From Deltaproteobacteria bacterium (lineage in GTDB: Bacteria; Myxococcota_A; UBA9160; UBA4427), in assembly GCA_016713665.1 (NCBI GenBank), contig JADJOR010000011.1, positions 124,001-188,000 of the forward strand: a stretch of DNA of 64,000 nucleotides. Reading direction: 5' to 3'. The notes under the pieces were generated by a model. That model saw only the letters and a program-made list of their open reading frames with translations. It was not told the DNA's origin and did not search any database. Positions 33,271 to 41,691 of the stretch are shown here, piece by piece (the first letter of the stretch is position 1; each line of letters begins with the position of its first letter). The position numbers and the translations under genes are program-made.

Positions 33271-34914
33271 ATGACCGCCAGCCTCGCCGACGCCCGACTC
33301 GTCCTCGAAGCCGGATCGAGGCTCCTCGCCGACTCCGTCGAGAGCGCGAAGCGCCTCACGCAGGGCGGCGCCGACATCGACGACCACCAGGTCGTGACCG
33401 AGCGCGTGGCCTATGCGGCGACCGAGGCCGTCGCCGCCCACGAAGTCCTGGCCGAGCTCGAGCGCTGGCGCGCCGAGGGCAAGGCGACGGCGATCCGCGA
33501 GAAGACGGCGATCGCGGCGGTGGGGGAGCTGATGACCAACCTCAGCTTCCGGCTCTCCGGCGTCGCCGACGAGCTCGGGCTCGGAGACGCGGCGGTCGAG
33601 CGGAGCTTCCCGGCTGCCGTGCGCAATGCGCTTCGGCGGACGACGGCCGAGAGCCTGCTGCGGGAGCTCGGGGCGAACGTCGCGGCGACGCGCGGCGCAA
33701 ACGACTGGGCCCTCGACGAGACCCACGAGCAGGTCCGCGACCAGGTCCGCCAGTTCGCCGCCGAAGAGATCGCGCCCCACGCCGAGCACATCCACCGCAG
33801 CGACGAGACGATCCCCGAGTCGTTCATCGAAAAGATGGCCGAGCTCGGCTTCTTCGGGCTCTCGATCCCCGAGGCCTATGGCGGCGTCGAGATGGGCAAT
33901 CTCGCGATGATCCTGACGACCGAGGAGCTCTCGCGTGCCTCGCTCGCGGCCGCGGGCTCGCTGATCACGCGCCCCGAGATCCTGACCAAGGCGCTGATGG
34001 GCGGCGGAACCGAGGCGCAGAAGAAGTTCTGGCTGCCGAAGCTCGCGAGCGGCGAGATCATGGCCGGCATCTCGGTGACCGAGCCCGACATCGGCTCCGA
34101 CGTGGCGAGCGTGAAGTGCCGCGCGAGCCGCGCGACGGTCGGCGGCGTCGAAGGCTGGCTGATCGACGGCCCGAAGGCGTGGTGCACCTTCGCCGGCCGC
34201 GCGAACGTCCTCGCCGTCCTGCTGCGCACCGACGCCGACGTCTCGAAGGGGGCGAAGGGCCTCTCGCTCTTCGTCGTGCCCAAGCCCGCGACCCGCGAGC
34301 ACACGTTCGAGTTCACGCAGCCCGGCGGCGGCCGCCTCGTCGGCAAGGCCGATGCGACGCCGGGCTATCGCGGCATGCACTCCTACACGCTCAACTTCGA
34401 GCGCTGGTTCGTCCCCGCCGATCATCTCGTCGGCGAGGCTGCGGGCGAAGGGCGCGGCTTCTATCTCCAGATGGCGGGCTTCGCCGCCGGCCGCCTCCAG
34501 ACCGGCGGGCGCGGCTGCGGCCTCGCGCAGGCCGCGCTCGAGGAGACCGCGAAATACGTCGTCGATCGCAAGCAGTTCGAGCAGCCGATCTCCGAGTTCC
34601 AGCTCACCCAGTACACGCTCGGCAAGATGACGGCCCAGATCGCCGGTGCCCGCGCGATCACCTACGCCGCGGCCCGCGCCTTCGACGAGGACGAGCGCGC
34701 GGCGGCGCCGCTCGCGGCCCAGGCGAAGCTGCTCGCCTGCGACGTCGCCGTCTCGACGACCCAGTCGGGCCAGCTGATGCACGGCGGCTGGGGCTACGCC
34801 GAGGAGTATCCGATCAGCCGCTACGTCGTCGACGCGACGGTGCTCCCGATCTTCGAGGGCGTGAAGCCGATCCTCGAGCTCAAGGTCATCGGCAAGGCGA
34901 TCCTCGGGGCCTGA
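33271..34914 (+). CDS. Acyl-CoA dehydrogenase with N-terminal extension, methylsuccinyl-CoA-dehydrogenase-like
   Basis: A 547-residue flavoprotein. Residues 1 to about 145 form a helical extension absent from ordinary acyl-CoA dehydrogenases. The dehydrogenase body starts at LDETHEQVRDQVRQFAAEEIAPHAEHIH, with SVTEPDIGSDVASVKCRA, KAWCTFAGRANVLAVLLRTD and RKQFEQPISEFQLTQYTLGKM. The C-terminal IFEGVKPILELKVIG holds the catalytic-type Glu. This layout and the GYRGMHSYTLNFERW segment strongly recall (2S)-methylsuccinyl-CoA dehydrogenase (Mcd) of the ethylmalonyl-CoA pathway, but no other pathway gene is adjacent. Substrate assignment is therefore tentative. Confidence 0.85.
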   Translation: MTASLADARLVLEAGSRLLADSVESAKRLTQGGADIDDHQVVTERVAYAATEAVAAHEVLAELERWRAEGKATAIREKTAIAAVGELMTNLSFRLSGVADELGLGDAAVERSFPAAVRNALRRTTAESLLRELGANVAATRGANDWALDETHEQVRDQVRQFAAEEIAPHAEHIHRSDETIPESFIEKMAELGFFGLSIPEAYGGVEMGNLAMILTTEELSRASLAAAGSLITRPEILTKALMGGGTEAQKKFWLPKLASGEIMAGISVTEPDIGSDVASVKCRASRATVGGVEGWLIDGPKAWCTFAGRANVLAVLLRTDADVSKGAKGLSLFVVPKPATREHTFEFTQPGGGRLVGKADATPGYRGMHSYTLNFERWFVPADHLVGEAAGEGRGFYLQMAGFAAGRLQTGGRGCGLAQAALEETAKYVVDRKQFEQPISEFQLTQYTLGKMTAQIAGARAITYAAARAFDEDERAAAPLAAQAKLLACDVAVSTTQSGQLMHGGWGYAEEYPISRYVVDATVLPIFEGVKPILELKVIGKAILGA

Positions 34915-34978
34915 ACGCGGCGACGCAGCCGAGGGCGGCCCAGGGGGTCAGCAGGGCCGAGCAGAGTCGAGCGCGACG

Positions 34979-36325
34979 CTAGGTCGGCGGTCGGAGCTCG
35001 CTCGCGAAGAAGGCGCGCAGGACGTCGATCATCGGCGCGACGTCGGCCGCCGCCGCCATCTCCCGGCACGAATGCATCGAGAGCATGGGATTGCCGACGT
35101 CGACGGTCCGGATGCCGACCCGGGCCGCGCTGATCGGTCCGATCGTCGAGCCGCAGCCGAGATCACTGCGGGCGACGAAGTGCTGGGGCGTGATCCCGAC
35201 CTCGCCGCAGAGGGCCGCGAAGAGCCCGGCGCTCTCGGCATCCGTCGCGTAGGACTGGTTGACGTTGCGCTTGAGCACCGGCCCCCGGCCCAGCACCGGG
35301 CGATGGCCGGGCTCGTGGCGATCCGCGTAGTTCGGGTGGACCGCGTGGGCCATGTCGGCCGAGACGAGCCAGGAGCGCGCCGCCGCCCGCTCGAAGGCCT
35401 GCTCCGGGGTCCGCCCCTTCGCACCCGGCGCAGCGAAGGCGCCGGCCGCCCGCGTGAGCACGTCGGCGAGAAAGCTCCCCGCCGCCCCCGCCTGGCTGCG
35501 ACTCCCGACCTCCTCGTGGTCGTAGAACACGATCGCCCGGGTCGACGCCGCACGACCGACCGCCGCCGAACGCCGCGACGCGAGCAGCGCGCGGAGCGCC
35601 GCGTGGCAGGAGGCCAGGTTGTCGAGGCGGGGCGCGAGAACGAGCTCCCCCTCGGCCCCGGCGCGCGCCGCCGGCTGGGTGTCGTAGGTCATGAGGTCGT
35701 AGGCGAGGACCTCGACCGGCTTCGTCGCCTTGCGGGCTCGCTTGCCCGACAGCGCATCCCCGACGAGTCGCGCGAGCGAGATCTTCTCCGACAGGCCCAC
35801 GACCGGGGCCATGTGTTGCTGGGCGTTGAGCTTGAGGCCTTCCTGGTTGAGCTCGCGATTGAGATGGATCGCGAGGCTCGGCACGCGCAGGACGGGGCGC
35901 TCGAGATCGACGAGCTCCGTCTTGAGGCCCGCGCCGTCCCGCACGACGACGCGCCCGGCCAGCGAGAGATCACGGTCGAGCCAGGTATGCAGCAGGACGC
36001 CGCCATAGGGCTCGACGGCGAGCTGGCTGTAGCCGTGGGCGCGCACGTCGGCCGCGGGCTTCACGCGCAGGTTGGGCGAGTCGGTATGGGCCCCCACGAT
36101 CCGGAAGCCCGCCTCCGCCGGCGGAGCGGTCCCGACCTCGAAGGCCGCGAGGCTGCCGCCGCGCACGACATAGCGACGATCGCCGGGCGCGACGGACCAG
36201 ACGTCGGACTCCTCGAGGCGCATGAAGCCCGCGTCCTCGAGGAGGGCGACGGCGGTCGCGACCGCGTGATAGGGCGTAGGCGAACGATCGATGAACGACA
36301 GGAGATCGGCGACCGGGTCTTGCAT
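34979..36325 (-). CDS. apeB: M18 family aminopeptidase
   Basis: A 448-residue zinc aminopeptidase (aspartyl aminopeptidase family). Metal and catalytic segments: FRIVGAHTDSPNLRVKP near residue 74, LAPRLDNLASCHAAL near residue 230, VFYDHEEVGSRSQAGA near residue 266, VSADMAHAVHPNYADRHEP, and MLSMHSCREM near the C-terminus with the last His. Length is typical. It is cytosolic and removes N-terminal residues from peptides. It ends convergently with the dehydrogenase. A TATGCT motif eight bases before the ATG suggests a leaderless transcript. Confidence 0.93.
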   Translation of the reverse strand: MQDPVADLLSFIDRSPTPYHAVATAVALLEDAGFMRLEESDVWSVAPGDRRYVVRGGSLAAFEVGTAPPAEAGFRIVGAHTDSPNLRVKPAADVRAHGYSQLAVEPYGGVLLHTWLDRDLSLAGRVVVRDGAGLKTELVDLERPVLRVPSLAIHLNRELNQEGLKLNAQQHMAPVVGLSEKISLARLVGDALSGKRARKATKPVEVLAYDLMTYDTQPAARAGAEGELVLAPRLDNLASCHAALRALLASRRSAAVGRAASTRAIVFYDHEEVGSRSQAGAAGSFLADVLTRAAGAFAAPGAKGRTPEQAFERAAARSWLVSADMAHAVHPNYADRHEPGHRPVLGRGPVLKRNVNQSYATDAESAGLFAALCGEVGITPQHFVARSDLGCGSTIGPISAARVGIRTVDVGNPMLSMHSCREMAAAADVAPMIDVLRAFFASELRPPT

Positions 36326-36333
36326 GACGCCGG

Positions 36334-36339
36334 AGCATA
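36334..36339 (-). promoter_or_regulatory. Candidate -10 element of the M18 aminopeptidase gene (leaderless type)
   Basis: The minus strand reads GGCTATGCTCCGG; TATGCT ends eight bases before ATG 36325 and resembles the TATGGTCCGG core seen upstream of other genes here. Confidence 0.4.
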
Positions 36340-36366
36340 GCCGGCGTCCTGCTCGAGCCCTACGCG

Positions 36367-36891
36367 CTAGAAGCGCAGCTCGACCGCCATCGCGTCGCGG
36401 GTCTTCGCGCGCAGCCGCAGGCGCAGGAGCATCTCCTGGTTGCCGAGCTGCACGGCCCGCTGGGTCCGGAAGAGATCGTTGTTCTTCTTGCGGAAGCCCG
36501 ACTTCTTCTCGAGCTCCTTCGCCTGTCCGCGCGCGACGGCCGCCGCGATCGCGGCATCCGTCTGCTGGGCCGTGATGCGCGAGGTCCGCGCACGCACCGC
36601 GAGCAGCGCGTCGAGCTCGCGCACCCGGCGGATCATCGAGCCGTCGGCGACCGCCGGGACCCGGGCCGCATCGGTCGTCGTGTTCAGGACGAGGGACGTC
36701 GTCGAGTTGCCCCGCCCCGCCCCGCCCCCGACCGAGCCGGTCTGGGCCAGGCCCTCGCGGCTCGCGCAGAGAAGCAGCACGACGAGGGTCGCGGTGGCGA
36801 GGCTGCTCGAGGCCAGACGCAGGTCGGCTTCGAGCCCCAGCAGCGCCGGGAGGATCGATTCCACACTCTCACGGACCTCGAAACGTTCCAT
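36367..36891 (-). CDS. Hypothetical protein with one membrane/signal segment
   Basis: A 174-residue protein of no family known to me. A charged N-terminus (MERFEVRESVESILPALLGLEADL) is followed by one hydrophobic segment (LATATLVVLLLCASREG) ending near an LAQ signal-cleavage-like site. The mature part has a Gly/Thr-rich stretch and then a long basic helix (AQQTDAAIAAAVARGQAKELEKKSGFRKK) with a C-terminal MLLRLRLRAKTRDAMAVELRF. GGAGG seven bases before ATG 36891 supports translation. It could be an exported or membrane-anchored structural protein. Confidence 0.6.
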   Translation of the reverse strand: MERFEVRESVESILPALLGLEADLRLASSSLATATLVVLLLCASREGLAQTGSVGGGAGRGNSTTSLVLNTTTDAARVPAVADGSMIRRVRELDALLAVRARTSRITAQQTDAAIAAAVARGQAKELEKKSGFRKKNNDLFRTQRAVQLGNQEMLLRLRLRAKTRDAMAVELRF

Positions 36892-37126
36892 GGCAGAACC
36901 TCCGGCCCCGTTTGGATGGGCCGACGCTCTGCCGTGTTGGAGTGCAAATCCCACGCCACGGTTCGAGCGGACCTCCGGGGGCCCCGCATGCCCCTGTCGT
37001 CGAGGGCGAGGCGGAGCATTCCCGCGCGGCACCGCAAAACGGGACCGGCTACGAAAAGCGCTGGATTGCCGAGGGAAATTTGCCGGCTCCCCGAGGGATC
37101 ATGCAGTCCGTTGCAGGGCCGGCGCT

Positions 37127-37711
37127 TCAGGCCGGACCGGGCGGCGTCCGGGCGAGCCAGCGGGCCGCCTTGCGGGCCATCCGCGCGAGGCTCTCCTCGG
37201 AGAAGCGCGCCTCGATGCCGGCCGCGGGAAACCAGCGGAGCGCCTTCGATTCTGCTTGCTGCCGCTCGAGGGGGGCATGCTCGGAGGTCTCGAGCAGGAA
37301 GCGGATGTCGTGGTGCTCGTGGGCCGGCTCGTCGCCGCGCGCCGGAATGGCATGGACGTCGACGTCGAGCACGACGGGCCCACCCTCGCCGGGGATCACG
37401 CCGAAATCGCCGAGGCCCGACTCCTCCCGTGCCTCGCGCAGGGCCGAGGCGAGGACGTCGACCTCGCCGTCGGTATGGCCGCCGAGCTGGAGCCAGCGGT
37501 CGAGCTTGCGGTGATGGGTGAGGAGCACGGCGCGGGATTCGCGCGAGACGATCCAGGCGGAGGCCGTGATGTGGCCCGGGTGGAACGCGTCGCGCTCGAA
37601 GCAGCGCGGCTCGGCCTCGAGCAGCGCGAGCACGCGGTTCGTCGTCGCGTCCTCCCCGGGATGGCGCAGCGCATAACGCCGCAGCAGGGCGATCAGCTCG
37701 GGGCGCGTCAC
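37127..37711 (-). CDS. Nudix hydrolase
   Basis: A 194-residue Nudix protein. The Nudix box is LGGHTDGEVDVLASALREAR continuing EESGL, near residues 76-100. The REAREESGL helix is canonical, while the conserved Glu after the glycine turn appears one position early, as in the GGH-type subgroup. DVDVHAIPARGDEPAHEHHDIRFLLET is typical of the same subgroup. It likely hydrolyses a nucleoside diphosphate linked to another moiety. It lies 28 bases downstream of the outer-membrane barrel gene and is probably co-transcribed. Confidence 0.85.
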   Translation of the reverse strand: MTRPELIALLRRYALRHPGEDATTNRVLALLEAEPRCFERDAFHPGHITASAWIVSRESRAVLLTHHRKLDRWLQLGGHTDGEVDVLASALREAREESGLGDFGVIPGEGGPVVLDVDVHAIPARGDEPAHEHHDIRFLLETSEHAPLERQQAESKALRWFPAAGIEARFSEESLARMARKAARWLARTPPGPA

Positions 37712-37739
37712 GGCGAGCAGTCCATCGCGGAATCGACCC

Positions 37740-39191
37740 TCAGAACGACAGGCCGAAGCCGGCGGAGAAGTTGAAGCCCTCGCCCGAGAAGCCGAAGTCG
37801 GCGCGGAAGATCGCCGCGCGCTCGACGGTGACCCGGGCGCTCACGCCGTAGCTCTGGATCAGGCTCTCGTGGAAGAGCGCCGAGCCGTTCTCGCCGACCC
37901 CACCGACCTCGTAGAAGACGGCCGCGCCGAGGCGCTCGACGCGGATGTGGCGCCAGACGGTGAAGCCGCGGGCCAGGAGCCAGAAGCGGTATTCGGCCGC
38001 CGCGGTCCAGACGGCGTCGTCGCGCCAGCGGCCCTCGATGTAGCCGCGCTGGATCTCGGAGCCGCCGAGCGTCGGGCGCGCGAAGAAGGGCAGATCGCCC
38101 GAGGACAGGCGCGACTCGAAGTGGAGCGCGAGCGTATCGGTCGGCGGATTCTCCTCGTCCTTCGTCCCGCCGTCGTGGAAGATCGGCCAGATCGGAAAGA
38201 CCTGATCGGCGAAGATCAGATACGTCGCACCGACCTCGCCGTCGGTCTGGACGACCGCCGCGTCGACGGCGCCGCCGATCGCCGTCCCGCGATAGGGATT
38301 GCGCTGGCTGTCGCGCGTATCCCAGCGCAGGCCGCCGCCGATCCAGCCGAGCGCGACCTCTTCGGCCTCGCCGAACAGGAACGGAAAGCTCGGGTCGTTG
38401 GCCGGACTCTCCATCGAAGGATGCCCTCCCACCCGCCCGTGATCGAGCCAATGCCCCTCGCCGCGCACGGCCAGCTCGACCACGAAGTCGTCGAGCTTCC
38501 CGGGCAGCGAGCTCGAGAGGCCGAGATCGGCGAAGCCGACCTCGTCCGTGTAGCTCGTCTGGTCGTCTTCGTTGGTCGCCGGACCGATGCCGTAGAAGCG
38601 GCGCGTCAGCGTCTTGCGATAGCCGCCGCCCGCCGAGACGAAGCTGCGCTCTTCCTGGAGCACCCCGCCCCCCGGCACGTCCATGTGCTTGAGCCAGCGC
38701 CGCCAGCGCGCCGTGTAGCTCTGCTGACCTTCAGTGGTGTAGGAGAAGAAGCCGCCCAGGAACTCGCGGCGGCGCTGCTGGCGGAAGTCGATGTCGGTGA
38801 TCCCGAGGCCGCCGCCGGTCCCCACGTCCGCGTTGTGGAAGAAGAGCGGGACGGCGAAGCTCGAGACGAGAAACCGCTCGAAGAAGTTCCCCGGCTTGAT
38901 GCGGCCTTCCGGGATGTAGCGCCAGCGCTCGGGGTGGTCGACGTACTTCGCCTTGTCGACCTCGGGAATGCGGCCATCCTTGTCCATGCCGCGATAGGGA
39001 TCGTAGACGGACTCGAGCTCGGGGGTCGCAGGCTGGGGCTTGCTCGTCTCTTCCGCGTCGGCACGGTCGGGCGCGATCAGGACCGCGAGCAGGAGACCCG
39101 CGATCACCGCGCCCGTGCGGGCTCCGTCGCCCGGACGGGCGATCGTCTTCCATCCGAGCGGGGTCCGCGCCGTGCGCGAGGCGTACTGCAT
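37740..39191 (-). CDS. Outer-membrane beta-barrel protein, surface-antigen (BamA/Omp85 C-terminal) type
   Basis: A 483-residue protein with a signal segment (GAVIAGLLLAVLIAPDRADA) and a periplasmic N-part containing YDPYRGMDKDGRIPEVDKAKY. The barrel then begins with FAVPLFFHNADVGTGGGLGI. Strand pairs such as GWIGGGLRWDTRDSQRNPYRGT and LGGSEIQRGYIEGRWRDD, the latter equivalent to the RGY loop motif, and a terminal Phe (NFSAGFGLSF) match Omp85-superfamily barrels. No POTRA domain is visible, so it is closer to stand-alone surface-antigen proteins than to BamA. Function unknown. Confidence 0.83.
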   Translation of the reverse strand: MQYASRTARTPLGWKTIARPGDGARTGAVIAGLLLAVLIAPDRADAEETSKPQPATPELESVYDPYRGMDKDGRIPEVDKAKYVDHPERWRYIPEGRIKPGNFFERFLVSSFAVPLFFHNADVGTGGGLGITDIDFRQQRRREFLGGFFSYTTEGQQSYTARWRRWLKHMDVPGGGVLQEERSFVSAGGGYRKTLTRRFYGIGPATNEDDQTSYTDEVGFADLGLSSSLPGKLDDFVVELAVRGEGHWLDHGRVGGHPSMESPANDPSFPFLFGEAEEVALGWIGGGLRWDTRDSQRNPYRGTAIGGAVDAAVVQTDGEVGATYLIFADQVFPIWPIFHDGGTKDEENPPTDTLALHFESRLSSGDLPFFARPTLGGSEIQRGYIEGRWRDDAVWTAAAEYRFWLLARGFTVWRHIRVERLGAAVFYEVGGVGENGSALFHESLIQSYGVSARVTVERAAIFRADFGFSGEGFNFSAGFGLSF

Positions 39192-39220
39192 GGTCCTGGC
39201 TCGGGCTCTCGCTGTCGCGC

Positions 39221-40579
39221 TCAGCCGGCGACCGGCGTACGCATCGTGACGAATTCTTCGGCCGCCGTCGGATGGATGCCGAGCGTCGCATCGAAATCGG
39301 CCTTCGTCGCGCCCGACTTGATGGCGACGGCGAAGCCCTGGACGATCTCGCCCGCGTCCGCCCCGACCATGTGCAGCCCCACCACGCGATCGCTCTTGCG
39401 ATCGACGATCAGCTTCATGAGCGTGCGCTCGTGGCCGTGGGTGAGCGTGTGTTTCAGGGCACGGAAGGTCGTGCGGTAGACGTCGATCTCGCCGTAGCGC
39501 TGGCGGGCGGCGGCCTCCGTCAGGCCGACGGTGCCGATCGGGGGCTGGGAGAAGACGGCGGCCGGGACGTTCTCGTGGTCGGGGGAACGCGGGGCCTTGC
39601 CGAAGAGCGTCTCCGACAGACAGACGCCCTCGTGGATCGCGACGGGCGTCAGGTTCAACCGATTCGTGACGTCGCCGATCGCCCAGATCGAAGGCACGCT
39701 CGATCGCGAGTAGGCGTCGACCACGACCGACCCGTCCGGCGCGAGGGCCACGCCGGCCTCTTCGAGCCCGAGATCGGCCGAGTTCGGATGGCGACCGGTC
39801 GCGAAGAGCACGAGATCGGTCTCGAGCTGCGAGCCGTCCGAGAGCGTCGCTCTCAATCCCGACCGGGCCTTCGCGAGGGCCGTCAGGTTGGTCGCGAGGC
39901 GCAGATCGATGCCGCGACCCTGCATCTGTTCGGCCAGATGGCGGCGCACGTCGTCGTCGAAGCCGCGCAGGAAGAGCGGTCCGCGGTAGAGCTGCGTCAC
40001 GTCGACGCCGAGCCCGTTGAAGATGCCCGCGAACTCGACGGCGATGTAGCCCCCGCCGACGATCATCGCCCGGCGCGGCAGCGAATCGAGGTAGAAGAGC
40101 TCGTTCGAGGTGACCCCGAGCTCGGCACCCGGGATGTCGGGGCGGGTCGGCCAGCCGCCGGTCGCGACGAGGATGTTCTCCGCGGTGAAGCGCTCGCCAG
40201 CGACCTCGACGGCGTGGGGGCCGACGATGCGCGCACGCCCCTCGATGTGGCGCACGCCGGCATCCCGGAGCAGCCCCGCGTAGATTCCGTTGAGTCGTTC
40301 GATCTCGCGCGTCTTGTTGTCGCGCAGCGTCGGCCAGTCGAAGCCCGCCTGGCCGACCGTCCAGCCGTAGCCCGCGACGGCCTCGCTCATCTCGTCCCGG
40401 AAATGCGACGCATAGACGAAGAGCTTCTTCGGAATGCAGCCGACGTTGACGCAGGTCCCGCCGAGAGCCCCCTCTTCCGCGACGGCCACCCGCGCACCGC
40501 GCGCCGCCGAGAAGCGCGAGGCCCGCACACCCCCCGACCCCGCCCCGATCACGAACAGATCGAAATCACGCTCCGCCAC
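39221..40579 (-). CDS. gor: Glutathione-disulfide reductase (class I pyridine nucleotide-disulfide oxidoreductase)
   Basis: A 452-residue flavoenzyme. FAD loop FVIGAGSGGVRASRF is near residue 8, the redox-active disulfide is LGGTCVNVGCIPKKL near residue 40, the NAD(P)H loop is IVGGGYIAVEFAGIF, the second FAD motif is WAIGDVTNRLNLTPVA, and the interface acid/base pair is HPTAAEE near the end. The absence of an N-terminal metal domain and the VNVGC wording favour glutathione reductase over mercuric or dihydrolipoyl enzymes. GTG 40579 with AGGAG upstream is the likely start. Confidence 0.92.
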   Translation of the reverse strand: MAERDFDLFVIGAGSGGVRASRFSAARGARVAVAEEGALGGTCVNVGCIPKKLFVYASHFRDEMSEAVAGYGWTVGQAGFDWPTLRDNKTREIERLNGIYAGLLRDAGVRHIEGRARIVGPHAVEVAGERFTAENILVATGGWPTRPDIPGAELGVTSNELFYLDSLPRRAMIVGGGYIAVEFAGIFNGLGVDVTQLYRGPLFLRGFDDDVRRHLAEQMQGRGIDLRLATNLTALAKARSGLRATLSDGSQLETDLVLFATGRHPNSADLGLEEAGVALAPDGSVVVDAYSRSSVPSIWAIGDVTNRLNLTPVAIHEGVCLSETLFGKAPRSPDHENVPAAVFSQPPIGTVGLTEAAARQRYGEIDVYRTTFRALKHTLTHGHERTLMKLIVDRKSDRVVGLHMVGADAGEIVQGFAVAIKSGATKADFDATLGIHPTAAEEFVTMRTPVAG

Positions 40580-40700
40580 GCCCACTCCTCGTCCGTGCTG
40601 GATCGCCGGCGCCAACGATAGCCTGCCCGGCCCCGAGCGGAGCGCTGCGGCGGGACGGCCCCGAGCCCGACGCGAGTGCGTGGTCCGAGGGGCGATGGAC

Positions 40701-40706
40701 TACGGT
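40701..40706 (+). promoter_or_regulatory. Candidate -10 element of the CobW-family gene (leaderless type)
   Basis: TACGGT ends seven bases before the GTG start at 40714, and no ribosome site lies between. Confidence 0.35.
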
Positions 40707-40713
40707 CTGCTCC

Positions 40714-41691
40714 GTGGCCGTCCAGACCCCCACGCCCCCTGCCCCGCCCGATGGTGCCGATGACCGTCCCTCGACGCCGCCGCGCCGGATCCCGGCCCTC
40801 GTCCTCTCGGGCTTCCTCGGGTCCGGCAAGACGACGCTCGTCCAACGCCTGCTCCTCGACGCCCGCCGCAGAGGGCTGCGCATCGCCCTCGTCTCGAACG
40901 AGCTCGGAGCCCTCGGCATCGACCGCGCGTTGCTCGGCGCCGGCGAGCAGGCCTACGTCGAGCTCGAGGGCGGCTGCGTCTGCTGCGAGCTCTCCGACGA
41001 TCTGGTCGAGACCCTGACCCGGCTCCAGCGCGAGGTCGATCCGGATCGCTTCGTGATCGAGACCTCGGGTGTGGCGCTGCCCTACGACACCCAGCTCAAC
41101 TTCTTCCGGCCGCCGGTGCGCGACTTCATCGGCGACGACATCGCCGTCGTCGTCGTGAACGCGGAGCAGCTCGTCGAGGGCCGGGACCTCGAAGGGACCT
41201 TCGAGGATCAGGTCCAGTCCGCAGACCTGCTCGTGTTGAACAAGCTCGATCTCGTCCCCGAAGCCGAGTGGGACGCGCTCGAGGCGCGGCTGCGGACGAT
41301 CGAGCCCGACGCGCCGATCGTGCGGGCGGTGCGCGGCGACGTCGATCCAGAGCTCCTCTTCCCGCCCGATCTCGGCGAGCGCGACCGCCGCGGCGCGGCC
41401 CCCGCCGCGGCGCCCCATCACCACACGCATTTCGTGACCAGCGAGTGGCGCCCGACGCCGGGGCTCTCGAGCGAGGCGCTGCGCGCGGAGCTCGGGCGAC
41501 GCGATCTGCTGCGGGCGAAGGGCTTCGTCGAGACCGACGAGGGCCTGCGTCTCGTCCAGGTCGTGGGCCGCCGCGTCGAGATCGAAGCGCCCCCGGCGCC
41601 GCCGCCCCGGGCGCTGATCGGGCGGGTCGTCACGATCCGGCGCGCGACGCCGGACGAGCTCGCCGAGGCCCACGTTTCGCCTTCGGCTTGA
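40714..41691 (+). CDS. CobW/COG0523 family GTP-binding metallochaperone
   Basis: A 325-residue P-loop GTPase. Walker A SGFLGSGKTTLVQRLL is near residue 32. The metal motif is GGCVCCELSDDLVETL (CxCC) near residue 86. Also present are ETSGVALP, LNKLDLVPEAEW and a His cluster PHHHTHF before the CobW C-terminal domain. Family members insert or allocate zinc, cobalt or iron. Substrate metal is undetermined. Proximity to urease genes is not close enough to imply nickel. Its 3' end overlaps the convergent nth gene by 62 bases. Confidence 0.88.
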   Translation: MAVQTPTPPAPPDGADDRPSTPPRRIPALVLSGFLGSGKTTLVQRLLLDARRRGLRIALVSNELGALGIDRALLGAGEQAYVELEGGCVCCELSDDLVETLTRLQREVDPDRFVIETSGVALPYDTQLNFFRPPVRDFIGDDIAVVVVNAEQLVEGRDLEGTFEDQVQSADLLVLNKLDLVPEAEWDALEARLRTIEPDAPIVRAVRGDVDPELLFPPDLGERDRRGAAPAAAPHHHTHFVTSEWRPTPGLSSEALRAELGRRDLLRAKGFVETDEGLRLVQVVGRRVEIEAPPAPPPRALIGRVVTIRRATPDELAEAHVSPSA

